From positions 68,376,987 to 68,440,986 of the forward strand of contig CM048557.1 of NCBI GenBank assembly GCA_026413225.1: a DNA stretch of 64,000 nucleotides, written 5' to 3'. A program made the translations under genes and the position numbers. Below, in pieces: positions 52,421-64,000 of the stretch; position 1 is the stretch's first letter, and each line of letters begins with the position of its first letter. A model generated the notes under the pieces. It did no database searches and was not told where the DNA came from. It saw nothing but the letters and a program-made list of their open reading frames with translations. The stretch is from Otis tarda. Taxonomy: Eukaryota > Chordata > Aves > Otidiformes > Otididae.

Positions 52421-55344
52421 CGGGGGGTTTTTTTTTTGGGGGGGGCGAGTAGGGGGTGACCCCGGCAGGGCTGGGGGTGACCCCGGCGGGGCTGGGGGTC
52501 CCTGTCCCCAAGGGCCGGGGCGACAGCAAGCGGGCACGCCGGGAAAATCACAGCAAGGAGCACAGGAAAACCTTCTGGGTCAAAAAAAAAAAAAAAAAAA
52601 TCAAAATTTACAAAAAATAAAAGGTTTAAAACCAAATTGGGTGTCGCTTGGCTTCAAGGGAAGGGTAGGACCCTGCTGCTGGGTCCCCTCGCAGCTGCGA
52701 CTCCTGCACTGTCAGCCTGCGTTGGCCCCAGCTCCTCGGGCTGAAAATTCCCACCGGGATAGGAACGTGTTCCCCACAGGGACAGGAACGTGTTCCCCCC
52801 AGTTTGGCCAGCGTTCCCAGCAAAACTTCGCCAGGCGCAGGAGGACGCGCTGCCGGGACCCGCGTCGCCAGGCCTGCCCGCAGCGCCCGCAACCGAGCGG
52901 GCTTCGTTAAACGCGGGAAGGCCGGGAGCAAATTCCAGCTGCCGTCATTTCACTTCTTTTCCTGAGCTCCCGCAATTTTTTTAGCCAAAGGGGGACGTGA
53001 CGATGGGACAAGCCCATGGCGGGCACCTGACACGGCGGAGGGGGGCTCAGCGAGGGCCTGACACGCGGCGTCGCGAACCGATGCCATTTCTGCGGACGCC
53101 GTCTTGCTTCTCCAAGCCTCCGCAATGCAAATCCAAAGACAAACGGATCCGGTCGAACCGGGGCTGCCGGAGCCGTGGGCAGGCGGGTGCGCGTTCCCCA
53201 TCAGCAGATGTTGCGATGAGGTGGCACGAGCCGCCCCGCAACCTGCGCTTCCCGTGCCGCGCGGCCGGGAGGAGAGCGGAGGCGGCCGGCGGATCTGGCT
53301 GCTTTCACACACAAAGAGATTTGGTTGGTTTTTTTTTTTTGCCTTCCACCTCCCGATTTTTTGTTGGGGCTGCAGCGGTGGAAGGAGGCGAGGGGCCCAA
53401 ATGGCAGCGGTGGGAAGGCAATTTGTACAGCGAGGGGCTGGACGTGCGATGGCAGCAACGAGCCGCGGCGGAGTGACGCGGCTGCAGCGTAGCAGGGCTC
53501 GCCATTGTTTTATGCAAAAAAAAAAGAGAAGAAAAAAAAATCAAAGTTTGGGCTTATTTCAGTCTGAACTTCTCCCGCACCGGCTGTGGGACGGGGAGGT
53601 TTCCAGCTGATTTTTCCTACGACGTCTTTTCCGAAACGCTCCCTTTGTTTATTTTTTGCTGATGGTTTCTTAGCTTTTTTTGTTCATTTTTTTTCAATTT
53701 TATGGCCCTGCTTTCCCCTGGCCCGGCGAGAGGCCGAGGTGAGGGGCACCTCGCCCAGCCCTCCCCAGTTCCCCGGCCCGCAGCCGGACTTTTCCCCGGT
53801 TCCCGTAGAACAAAGCACCCCATTGTGCGCGGGGTGGAAACGGGACGGGAAGCGTGACGGGGCAGCGAGAGCCGTGCCAGGAGGACGTTTCTGGGCACCC
53901 ACGGCCTCGCCGAGGGGTCACCCACTGCCTGCGCAGGCGCCCGGGCGGCCGCTGACCCCATTTTCGGGTGGCTCTGTGCCAGCCCCCCGAGCTCGGCCGT
54001 TGGAGCTGGGTCCGTCCGCGTCCCGGATTTTCCCATGCGCCCCTCTTTAATTTTTTTGGCGGCACGCATCACACGTGACGGCGTGGGCGAGCGGAGGTTT
54101 CCCTTCTGCTGAGCTCGCTCGCTGCAAACGCCAGCCCGAAACGCGGCTGGAAAGGGGCTCCAAAAACAGGCGGGTGGGGTCCGTGGCTCTGTGGCTCTCA
54201 TGTGGGAAAAGAGGGGAAAAAAATAAAATAAATAAAATCAGGATGCCTTCGCAAACAGCCAGTGCTAAAAACAAGTCGGGAATTCGCACAGCGGCGATAC
54301 GGCCTGGCACTGCCCAGCCCGGAGTCCGCGCGTCCCCGTGGTGCCGGGGACACGGGGACACCGAGCGTCCTTGCCTGCCAACACGCGCCCGAGTCGCTTT
54401 GGTGGGCGGCGGCGGGGCTTTTTGGGGGCTGTCGCTTGGATTAGCGAGGCACGGGTGGCGGCGCGGCGAGGAGGAGGGTGGTGGGGGGGATAAAGGTCCT
54501 GGCACTCGCCGGGCTCGCAACAAAACAAAGCGCCAGATGGTTTCAGCTTCAACATAATACGGGGCGAAAAAAAAAGGGTTTGAACCGGCGATGAAAAAGC
54601 AAAGGCGGAAAGAGAAGGGGGAAGAAAAGAAAGAGAAACCCTCGGCGAGTGTCAAAGCAGAAGAAAGCGTCGGAGAAAAATGGCAAATGTTAAAAACCAC
54701 AACAAAAAGCCCTTCCCCGGCACAAAGCCGCGGCTGCTAACATCTGTCCAGCCAAGCCGCTCGCCAAGGCCCCCTTCCCCTCAAAATCACCTTTCCTCGC
54801 CTCTGTCCTCGCGGGGACACGGCCCTGGCCCTTCACAGGGCTCTGCTCGAGGCTGGGGGACCCGCTCAGCTCCGTCCCACGTCCCCCGAGCTGGCGGACT
54901 CGGCCTAAATATTTTATTACGCGGGCTAAATTTTTTATTACGCCTTTTAGCTGAGGTGTGGGATCCCGGCTGTCCCCGGCGTGGCTGGTGGGACCGTGCG
55001 GCAAACCAGCCCGTATCTCCGCTGCGGGATCTCGTGGGGTTTTAAGCCTGTTTTTTTTCTCTAAGCGAGGCTTATGGAACCCGCTGCGCGTCCCTGCGTC
55101 TGGCTGGGAGGCTTTTGCGTTTCCCTTGCTCCTGCCCCATAAACATTTTGAACCCACAGACCAATTTCAGAGTGGCCCTAAAAAAAAAAAAAAAGGGAAG
55201 AGGGCTTACAAGTTATTACATCCCTAGCGTTTTCGCCCAAAAAAAGCAGTGAAATAAGGCCGTGCAATTGTGCGAGAGTGGATTGCAGTGTGAGCTGAAC
55301 CCCTTATTAGCTGCCAGAGAATCCACAAGCTGATTTTCTGGGGA
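52421..55344. other. ABHD12B-NIN intergenic region
   Basis: This is mixed sequence with several A and T runs (52577-52600, 53330-53341, 53516-53540, 54565-54575, 55180-55194). Open frames up to about 200 codons occur on both strands but none resembles a known protein or has splice support. Confidence 0.5.
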
Positions 55345-55885
55345 CAGTGAGGAGGTCCCCAGAGATGCAGGACAGTGGGGAGCTGGGGTGATGCCACCTT
55401 GGGGTGCAGGACAGCAGGGAGCCAGGTTGATGCCATGCAGGGGGACAGGACAGTGGGGAGCTGGGGTGATGCCACCCTGGGGTGCAGGATGCTGGGAACT
55501 GGGGTGATGCCACCTTGGGGTACAGGACAGCAGGGAGCCAAGTTGATGTCACCCAGGGGGACAGGACAGCGGGGAGCCGGGGTGATGCCACCCTGTGGTG
55601 TGGGATGGTGGGGAGCTGGGGTGATGCCACCCTGGGGTGCAGGACTGTGGGGAGCCGAGGTGATGCCACCCAGGGGGACAGGACAGCGGGGAGCCGGGGT
55701 GATGCCACCCTGAGTTGTGGGATGATGGGAAATGAGGTGATGCCACCTAGGGATGCGGGACAGCAGGGAGCTGGGGTGATGTCACCCTGGGGCGCGGGAT
55801 TTTGGGAACCGAGGTGATGCCACCCAGAGGGACAGGACAGCGGGGAGCTGGGATGATGCCACCCCGGGGTGCAAGACAGAGGGGA
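55345..55885 (+). repeat. 39 bp minisatellite upstream of the NIN promoter
   Basis: About 14 units, each near 39 bp, such as GATGCCACCCTGGGGTGCAG followed by GACAGTGGGGAGCTGGGGT. Units vary at a few positions. Because 39 is a multiple of three, long open frames arise on both strands by chance. Confidence 0.93.
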
Positions 55886-55919
55886 CCACGGTGGTGCCAC
55901 GGGGCGTGCGGGACAGCGC

Positions 55920-56190
55920 GAGTGCCCCCACCCAGCTGTCACGCGCGGTGCGGGGCGGTGCCGTTGCCCGTGCGGGGGCCGGGCCCGGGCGGTGCCAGCT
56001 GGGCCCCGCCGCACAAAGGCGGCCGGTTCCGCCCCCGCCCCGTCCCGGGGCCGCCCCCGAGCCGCGGCCCAATAAACGCCACCGCATTTGAACCCAGCAC
56101 CGCCTCCCGTCCCGTCCCGTCCCCCTCCCTCCGCTCCGCCACGGTCGCTCAGCTCCGCCGCGCCCGGAGGCACCGGCAGCAGCGCCGGGT
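55920..56190 (+). promoter_or_regulatory. GC-rich promoter and probable non-coding first exon of NIN
   Basis: The plus strand has GC boxes, then GGCCCAATAAACGCC at about 56066-56080 (a CCAAT box fused to a TATA-like AATAAA), a CCCGT-repeat pyrimidine stretch, and a donor CGCCGG|GTGAGC at 56188-56189. It is the nearest plus-strand promoter to the NIN coding exon at 62155, six kilobases away. The link to NIN is inferred. Confidence 0.55.
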
Positions 56191-56374
56191 GAGCACGGAA
56201 GGGAGCGGGGCTGCAGCACCCCGGGGATGGGGGGAACGGGGAGGGGGGTTACCGGGCACCCAGGGTGCGGGAGGTGCTTGGCCGCTACCGGTTCCTCCTC
56301 CGCGGGCGGGACTGAGGCGCATCCCGGCCCTTCCCGGGGCGGCGGGGAAGGGGCGCAGCCGGTGAGGTGGGTGC

Positions 56375-56850
56375 TGGGGTGGGGCGGGGGGGGAAGATGC
56401 TGGGGGGGGAGATGCTGGAAGAGAGGAGGAGGAGGCGGAGGAAGGGGGAAAGAGATGCTGGAAAGGAGAAGGGGAGGTTCTGGGGGGGGATGCTGGAGAG
56501 GAAGAGGGGGATGTTGGGGAGGGAAGATGCTGGAGAAGCGGGGGGGATGCTGGAGAGGAGGGGGGATGTTGGGGGGTAAGATGCTGTGGGGGAGAACCTG
56601 GAGAGAAGGGGGGAGAATGCTGGGGGGGTTGCTAGAGAGGAGGAGGGGATGTTGGGGAGATGCTGGAGAGGAAATGGGGGTGCTGGGAGGGGTGCTGAAG
56701 AGGAGGTGGGGGTACTGGAGAGAAGGGGGATGCTGGAGGAGGTGGAGGAGATGCTGGAGGAGGGTGGGGGAGATGCTGGAGAGGAGGAGAAGAAGAAGGA
56801 GATGCTGGGAAGCAGCACGGGGTATGCTGCGGGGGGAGATGCTGGGGCCA
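56375..56850 (+). repeat. Purine-rich degenerate repeat
   Basis: Variants of GGGGGATGCTGGAGAGGAG recur about 20 times at irregular spacing. Confidence 0.85.
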
Positions 56851-59162
56851 GGGCCTCATAGGCAGGGAGTACAGTGGGAATTTTGAGGGGTGAGTGGGCG
56901 CACAGAGGTGCCTGTGTGGGTAGGGGGTGGGTGACCCCATGCAGAAGCTGGTCCCCGTGGTGGCCTTGATGCTGGTCGCAGTGATCAAGCAGGAAGAGCA
57001 GAACTGGGCGCTGCTTGCCCTCCTGCCAAGGGCACCCCAGCCCCTGCTGTGTCCCCGTCCTGTCCCCGGAGGGATGCTCCTGAGGCCCCAAAACTCTGCG
57101 AGTGGGTTCTGGCCCAGCTCTCCCAGTCTGTGGCTGGAGGAATTAACGCTGGAGGAATTGTTTTGCCATCAGCGAAGCCCTCGCCGTCACCAGACGGCAT
57201 CTGCTGTCTGGGTCACAAACCGTGGGCCCGTCACCTTCGGGTAAGGCTGGGGCTGAGGCCCTGAGCCAGGAAAGCCCAAATCCGCACCCCGGGAGCGTCA
57301 GCCTCCAGAGCCGGATGCGCTGGGGTTTTACTGTGGAAGTGGGTGTCAGTTTTGGGTGGGCGCGTTTATCCTGCCCGGTCTTATTTGCCCACCGAGCCGC
57401 GGATGGCGGCAAGAGGCTCGCCGAGGCGATCCCAGGGATGCGCGGCGTTATCTCCGTGATTCAGCGCGGCCCGGGTTTATCGGAGCCGGCGCAGGGCTGA
57501 GCTCCGCGAGAATTACCCAATCCCTTATTTCCCGGCGCGCGAGGCGTCGCTGGGTGAATTGCCGGCTCGCTTTGTTTACTTCTGAAATAATCAGCTTTGC
57601 GCCTCTACCTTGGGCTTTATCGCACCCGGGGCTCCCCCGAATTATCGCAGCGCAGCTCCAGCCCGATTTGCAAAATCAAAACAGATGGGCGCTTTGTTTT
57701 TTCCCTTATTGAGGGGAAGGCTGCTTATTGAAAGGCCCCATTACAATGCAAATACCGGGGTGGCGTGAATATTCCAAACGCCGCGCTGCTTTTGATGCTC
57801 TTTACATAAATTTATAGCGCTTGATACGCCATCGCTGCTTTGCTCATCTGGAGTGGAGCTTGGTTAACAGAATTTTTTTTTTTTTTTTTCTTTTCTGCCA
57901 ACTTTGGAGGGTTTGGCCATGTTTTGGGGAGCGTGGTGAGAGGTGGCATTGAGGTGCAAAGTGCTGGGCTGCGAAAATTATGAAGGTGCTCAATGGGGAG
58001 GAGGAACCGCCAGCTGTAAAGCTGACTTTGCTGGTGACCCTTGAAGAGCCAGGCCTGCTGTCGAGTGATTTACTGACATTTGGGTGCTTCATTCTCCTTT
58101 TGGGGTTGTTTTGGGTTGGTTTTTTTTCCCCTTTCTCTTTGGTTTCTCGGTGCGACCCGTCGTGGAGCTGCCGCTCCCCAAGAGGGGCCGAGGTGTTGCG
58201 GGGTAGGCCGAACCCAAAAATCGCCCTGACAAAGGCCGCGGTGCCACAACCGTGGTGGGTGAGACAGTTCGTTAGGGGAAAGGAGATAATGAGTTAGATG
58301 AGGCAACCCCGGCTCCGGTTTCCCAGCAAGGGCTCAGGGTCTGGTTTCGGTGGCTGCTGGGCATCTTGTTGCAAACCCTGCCGTTAAAAACCTGGGGTCC
58401 TGGTGGGGATTTCCTTGTTTTTCCTTTTTGCCCGATGTGTTCGTGTCGTCCTGGTTGCCCCAAGTGCAGAGGGAAGGGCAAGCTGCTTTTAACCTGCCGA
58501 CGCGTGGCCTTGGTCTGCAGCATTTCGTCTCGGGGAGCGGGTGCTCGTGTTTCGGAGGCGGCTGCGTGATGCCGGGCCCTCGCGTGCTGCAAATGGCCCT
58601 CGTTTGGGTCGAGGCCATCGGGGCAGGCAGCGTCTCCCTTGAAGGGGGTGACTTGCTCAAGGCCCTTGCAGAGCGTCCCTGAAATCTTGGCGCAGAATTA
58701 ATAATGTTTCAGACCAAAAAAAAAAAGAGTGTTGTGCCAATCGTTGTGTTTTTACTTGGTGGTGCCATTGATTGACCAGGTAATCTGTGTCTTCGTTAGT
58801 TCAGGGCTAAAGCTTGGAGGCTGATGCTGATTCCAGGCATTTAATATGCGAAGCGGTAATTACCACTTACGCCTATATTGTCTGAGTTAAATTTAGCCGA
58901 GAATTCAGTCCTATCAGGGCTGTACATTGTGTGCCGTGAAGGTTATCTGGCTCACGGGAGGGGGTGGATTTAAAGGAAGGAAAGAAACGCCAGTGGAAAC
59001 TTCCTCTTCTCGTCATCCCAGAGCGCTTGGCTTCCCGGGACATGTTATAGGGAGCAGAGAAATAAAGAATAACGTGGTTACGGTTCCAAGTAGTCCTAAA
59101 CCTGCATCCTTCTGCGCCCGTTGCTCAAGCCGGTTATTTCGGGGGCTTAACGCAGCGCAGAA

Positions 59163-59206
59163 GGCCAGCTATAAATCTGAACGAGGCCGGCTATAAATCT
59201 GAACAA
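59163..59206 (+). repeat. 22 bp tandem duplication containing TATAAAT
   Basis: The two units, 59163-59184 and 59185-59206, differ at two positions. Both hold GCTATAAATCTGAAC. Confidence 0.88.
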
Positions 59207-61317
59207 AGTGATGCCCGACGCGGGGAAGGGCCCCTCTCCGCCTCGCAGGGGACCGGGGAGCCCCCCGCTCAGCTGCCGCCCGCCCGCCCCTATTATCCCC
59301 GCCAGCTCCTGGCCGCCCTCCTGGATCTCAGCTGCTGGCCCATCTGGAGCGGAGATGAAAGGCTGGGGTTTAATTCAAGGCTTTGTGTGCCTCTGGTGTT
59401 ACCCCCCTTCCACTCCCCCCCGCCTCCTCTCTCAGCCCTTTCTCTGCTGCCAGTCTCCCATCCCCGACCCCGCCAGCGCCGGTGCGGAGGGTGGCTGCGC
59501 GCGCCGGGTCTCTGATGCCGCTGACCTCATTATTTTGACTGCTGGGTGATGCCAGGCAGCCCCGTGAGCTCACCAGGTAGGAGGGTTGAGTTTGTTTTTT
59601 GGTTTGGTTTGGTTTTTTTTTTTGGTTTGGGTTTGTTTTTTTTTTTCCTTCCACCTTCTCGAAGCGCTGCTGAATAATTCAGCCGGGAGTAGGCATCTTG
59701 GGTCACCTTGCGCAGCCGGCTGCGTGCCGGAGCCGGCTTCCTAAGATGGAGGTTGTGCAGGATGCGCGCGGGATCGCCTCGCTGCCGGCAGCTCGCCGTT
59801 GCTGAGGGACTGCAGGTAGGCGAAGAGCGTTGCCCTTGTTTTATCTATTTCCGATGCTTTTTTACGCTGGAAAGAGTGAAATCCCTTCCCAGGGCCGCGC
59901 TGGGGTGGCCGGGTCCGTGCCGAGCTGGTGCGGAGCCCAGTGAGCTCCGACCATCCCTTGCCATGGGGACGCCCAAGGCTGCTGGGCATGCCCTCGCCGA
60001 AAACTCACCTGGGCTGGAGGGCAGGTCTGGCCCCAGGCAGGGACCCCGCACTCGATCTCCTTTGGAGATTTGTATTTTTCTTACTGGTTTTATGGGGTCC
60101 CCAGTGCCTTCTTCCCCGCCTCAGCCCACCCAGGGTAAGTTTTTGGGGCTGCCTGCCGGTACGGCATCAAGAGGAGGTGACCCCAATGCTCCGGCAGCGT
60201 GGATGCTCGGGGAGATGTTGGGAGGTGGTGTTTAGCTCTCTGCACTGTCTAACTGGGGGAACTGGTTCTGGTGGTGTGGAAGTAGGGTCGGGTGCCGGAG
60301 AGGTCTCTGGGCGACAGGAGGTGGCTGGCCCTGAAGATAAGAGGCTCAAAAATGCCTGGGAAACGCCATAAATTGGAGTCATATTTGCTTACAGGCTCAA
60401 CTGTGAGTTTTGGGGCTGCCGGGATGTACGTCCGGGGTTGCCGGCGTGAAAACCGGGAAACTAGTTTGCCGCCTTCCTTCAGCTTGCAGGCACCTGAGGT
60501 GTTTTTTTGGGTGCTGACTTTTCCTCTGCGCCCTGGGTTGAACGCAAACGCGTCTGCGCCCTCGCTCCTCCCCGCAGCGCTCGGGTGTTTTGCTGAAGCA
60601 GCTCTGGAGGGGGGGAAAAGCAGAGGATGCTGAGGGTGTGAGGCTCAGGTAGAGCGATTTGGGGATGGCGAGGGGTTGTGTCTGCTCTCTCGCGAGGTCC
60701 GGTGATGCCGGTGTCCTTGCTGTGTCAGCGCGGGAGGAAGGACGGCCGGGCTATTTCTGTCCGGTGGATCCTGCGTGCCGCTTGGCACCGGCCCTGCGTC
60801 CCTCGGCAGCCCGACGCTGCTCTGCGCTGGCGTCTGCTCCCGCGGCCGGCGAAATCAAGGCCGCGGCTGCTGCCTTGGGGGTCCCTGCACCCGTGCCAGC
60901 ACAAAAGGGAGCGTATTTGGCGCAGGGATGTGGTTTGTGTTTACGGAGAGGGGTGTGCGTATGATGGCCGGCCTGAAGCGTTTGGGGTGTGGGGTTGGGA
61001 TCTCCTGCCCTCCCCACCGCAGGCAGAGCCCCACGCTTTGCTCCCTGCCACGAGTGAGCTGTTGCCGCTGGGATGGTTGTTTAGCTTCTCGCGAAGGCGG
61101 ATAAACCATCACCCGCAACACCTGGGAGCCAGCAGAGCTCAAGGGAATGATTTTTTTCCCTGAAGCACCTCAGCTGCTCCAGCCGAGCTCAGTGAGCCGC
61201 TCGTGGAGCCGGTGCGAGGTGGCAGGTAGGGACGTGCAATCTGGGGCTGTCCCCACCCCAAGGGTTTGGCTCTGCAGGGGTTTTTTTCCCCCCTCTTGGT
61301 CTTTCTTGCCGGCAATG

Positions 61318-61945
61318 TGCTCTTGCAGCCCAGAAGGCCAACCCCATCCTGGGCTGCACCCCCAGCAGCGTGGGCAGCAGGTCGAGGGAGGGGATTCTGC
61401 CCCTCTGCCCCGCTCTGGTGAGACCCCCCTGCAGCGCTGCGTCCAGCTCTGGAGCCCCCAACATCAGAAGGACGTGGAGCTGTTGGAGAGGGTCCAGAGG
61501 AGGCCACGCAGATGCTGAGAGGGCTGGAGCAGCTCTGCTGTGAGGCCAGGCTGAGAGAGCTGGGGCTGTTCAGCCTGGAGAAGAGGAGGCTCCGGGGAGA
61601 CCTGAGAGCGGCTCCCAGTGCCCAAAGGGGGCTGCAGGGAAGGTGGGGAGAGACTCTTCAGCAGGGCCTGCTGTGACAGGACGAGAGGTCATGGTTTTAA
61701 AATAAAGAGAGGTAGATTTAGATTAGATATTAGGAAAAAATTTTTTGCAATGCAAGTTGTAGAACACTGGCCCAGGTTGCCCAGAGAGGTGGTGGATGCC
61801 CCATCCCTGGAAACATTCCAGGCCAGGTTGGCCGGGGCTCTGAGCAACCTGATGTGGTTGGAGATGTCCCTGCTCCTGGCAGGGGGCTTGGACTGGATGG
61901 GCTTTGAAGGTCCCTTCCAACACAAACCATTCTGTGATTCTTTCT
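61318..61945 (+). repeat. CR1 LINE 3' end, longest copy in the window
   Basis: About 630 bases begin in the CR1 reverse-transcriptase 3' portion (CTTGCAGCCCAGAAGGCCAA, GACGTGGAGCTGTTGGAGAG) and end in the standard tail (CATTCTGTGATTCTTTC). It is 5'-truncated and the coding part is broken. Confidence 0.93.
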
Positions 61946-62154
61946 GCTGCGCGACTTCTGGCTTCACCCAGTGGGATGCAAGAGGCTGGATGGGTGGTAG
62001 AGCACCAGGTTGACCTAATGAGAACAAAAACTGCGGCAAAGGCCTCCTGGGCTGCCCATCTCCTCGCCCTTGGGGTTTTTATTCCCCTTCACGCACCACG
62101 GTCGATGCTCACCAGCCCCATCTCTCCCCACAGGTGAGCGTGGCAGGCTATGGG

Positions 62155-62337
62155 ATGGATGAAGCTGAGCAGGACCAGTATGAAGCTCGCCTCAAGGAGC
62201 TCTTCGACAGCTTCGACAGCACGGGGACGGGGTCCCTGGGGCAGGAGGAGCTCACCGACCTCTGCCACGTGCTGCACCTTGAAGAGGTGGCCCCGGCGCT
62301 GCAACAGACCCTCCTCCAAGGCAACCTCCTAGGCAGG
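62155..62337 (+). CDS. NIN: NIN, first coding exon (ninein; rest outside the window)
   Basis: Ninein anchors microtubule minus ends at the subdistal appendages of the mother centriole. The exon begins at the acceptor CCCACAG (62127-62133), has 21 bases of 5'UTR, then 61 codons from MDEAEQDQYEARLKELF to LLGR before GTAAGG, phase 0. Residues 21-32 form an EF-hand-like loop (DSTGTGSLGQEE). It matches the conserved N-terminus of ninein as I recall it, and the neighbouring ABHD12B agrees. The long coiled coil lies in exons to the right. Confidence 0.94.
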
Positions 62338-64000
62338 GTAAGGCTGGGGCGACGCGGGGGTCCGGGGCTTGCACCAACACCGCGGTGCTTGGGACGCGAT
62401 GGGGACCTAAAGCCAAGGCTTGAGCCTGTGGTTTACGTCGGCTTAAGCTGTCGCTAAACTGGTGGGGCTGCATGCAGTCGCGGGCGTTTCTCTGAAGTAG
62501 AGAACATTGTCCGACTCCAGCGGTCGCTGGCTGAGCCGCCTTTGGCCGTGTTACCTGATGTGGGTGTCTACAGGCAGCTGCGGTCATCGCAGGGCCACCT
62601 AGGACAGGGTTTTTGGGGACAAATGGCTCCTTCCACCTGCGGGGCTGCGCATCCCCCCGGCCGGCGGAGGGGAGCTGCGGCTGGTGAGCACACCGTGCTT
62701 TCCAAAGCGGTTTTTTGGTTGCGGTTGTACCTTTCATGGAGTTAAATGCCAGGGTGTTGGCACGAGCTGCTCGCCCTTGAGGGGACCTCCGTGTCCTTGT
62801 GCTCCTGTGTTCCTTCCTTCCCAGCACGCTGTGCTCGGATTGCATCAGATGCTTTCTTCAAAATCGCCCTGAAATCCCATCACTGCTCATTAAAATCAGA
62901 AAACGCAGAGCGGGGCAGCCAGGGCTCTCGATAGACGGGAGCTAAGCAGCCATCCCGACTCCAATTTCCTATCAAACTGCAGCTTTCGCGAAACAAAATA
63001 ATTCCTTTAACGAACAAAGCCTCCTCTTCCTCGCTTGCCCTGGGGCCGTAGCTCTTCCGCTGACAGCGAGCGACGCTGGTGCGGGAGCACGGATGGATCC
63101 GGACGGAGGTTTCTGACCTTTGGAGTTGCGGCACGGCATTTGCTTGAGCACCGTAGACTTCCCGAGCCGCTCGGGTGCCGTTGTCCGGCTTTGCCGCTCG
63201 CGGGATGGTGGGACAGAGGGAAAGGAAGGATAATCTTTGTCCTCTACATTTCCTCCCATCTCCCCGGCATTTGTGCTCGTTAGCGTCGAAGCGTGAGCCT
63301 GATTTAATAGCTGTCGAATCCCCTGGGTTTCCCGGGAAGCGCGTTCGGGGAGAAGAGCAGCCAACACGTTGCTCCCTGAGCGCCGGCTTCTCGCACCTGC
63401 CCCGCCGGCTCCTTGCCGCAGATGGTCCCGCTCGGCGGTGGGAGCAGCCTTTGTTTGGCTGCTCTTCCAGGGGTCGGGTTTTATGGGAGGGCGCTGGGGA
63501 GAGGGGGGGGAAAGCATTTTGTCCACCGAGGGGGCGACCCGGTGGGGCCACGTGCTTGCTTTTGTGCTGGGGGTTCCGCTCCGGGGATGAACGTGCCGCG
63601 ATGGGGCTGCTGGGTTGGACCGGGAGCCGAGCCGGCGTCCCGCTCTGCGCGATGCTTTGGGGATCTCCGGGATCCAGCGGAGAGGTATAAACCCTGCCCT
63701 GGCTCACAGCGGAGCCAAACCATCCCAGAACCGCTTTCCTCGCGCGGTTGCGTGCGGAGGCGATGCTGGGCAGGAGGCTTGGTTGCAAGGTTGCCCTGTT
63801 CTTCCGTCTTCCCCGCCTGACGTTTCCCTCTGCGACCTTCCGGCCGCTGCTGCTGGAAGGGGTTTGCAAGCAGGGACGAGGCTTTTGGGGAGAGGACCCT
63901 GCCTGAAGATGGAGAGGGAGCTGGAAAAGGAGCCACCAACGCTGGTTTGCCCCAGAGACCAGGGTTGCAGACTGCTGCTTCGTATTGCTTGGCACACACA
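62338..64000 (+). other. NIN intron after the first coding exon
   Basis: No second exon was recognised up to the window edge. The minus-strand open frame of 371 codons (63995-62880) has no recognisable domain and no splice support. Confidence 0.55.

Larger units (their letters stand above)
56191..62133 (+). other. Probable NIN intron 1
   Basis: It holds a purine-rich degenerate repeat (56375-56850), T runs (57871-57890, 59615-59646), a 22 bp tandem duplication at 59163, and a CR1 copy (61318-61945). AT-rich patches at 57700-57850 and 58740-58930 (with TAATTACC and similar boxes) might be regulatory. No exon was supported. Confidence 0.5.

Noticed and set aside
54047-54700. Minus-strand open frame of 217 codons with a phenylalanine-rich start
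   Set aside because: It derives from A-rich tracts. No splice sites, no family match.
55307-56173. Open frames on both strands across the 39 bp repeat
   Set aside because: A repeat unit divisible by three keeps frames open by chance. The translation is only the repeated unit.
56285-57091. Minus-strand serine- and proline-rich open frame
   Set aside because: It is the reverse of a purine-rich degenerate repeat, with no family resemblance and no splice or promoter support.
62880-63995. Minus-strand open frame of 371 codons in the NIN intron
   Set aside because: It is CpG-rich sequence without any recognisable motif, and several overlapping frames are open at the same place.

Overview
This is vertebrate, almost certainly avian, nuclear DNA. 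Genes are split into short exons with GT-AG introns. CR1-type LINE 3' ends recur through the window, GC-rich promoters sit near 37.2, 52.2 and 56.1 kb, and one retroviral provirus carries a tRNA-Trp-type primer-binding site. Gene order and orientation are TRIM9(+), PYGL(+), ABHD12B(-), NIN(+). This is the order I know from human 14q22, inverted, so the window is a conserved syntenic block.

Layout. Bases 1 to about 35350 hold the 3' two thirds of TRIM9, an E3 ubiquitin ligase: coiled coil, COS box, FN3 and SPRY exons, stop at 33758-33760, and a 1.6 kb 3'UTR. RING and B-box exons lie upstream of the window. Three small in-frame exons (63, 14 and 8 codons) lie between the FN3 and SPRY exons and look like alternative cassettes. 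The large intron 3460-16529 carries a 5.4 kb provirus (8141-13565) in antisense, with near-identical LTRs and a perfect 6 bp target duplication. Its interior is a defective mosaic. Bases 36205-37015 are a G-rich minisatellite just upstream of the PYGL promoter. PYGL (liver glycogen phosphorylase) is complete: 20 coding exons from 37769 to 46857, 855 codons, with Ser15 and the PLP lysine Lys681 in place. ABHD12B is complete on the minus strand (52241 to 47441, 13 coding exons, 356 codons) and is tail-to-tail with PYGL. A second minisatellite (55345-55885) precedes a GC-rich promoter that probably belongs to NIN. The first coding exon of NIN (ninein, a centrosomal EF-hand and coiled-coil protein) is at 62155-62337, and the gene runs off the right edge.

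The four genes share no pathway: ubiquitin signalling in neurons, glycogenolysis, lipid or serine hydrolysis, and microtubule anchoring. They are neighbours by descent. The most unusual material is the provirus, where young LTRs flank an old, rearranged interior, followed by the TRIM9 cassette-exon cluster with a GC-AG intron, a microexon and a partially duplicated exon edge. I saw no CRISPR array, no prokaryotic genes and no RNA gene that I could support.
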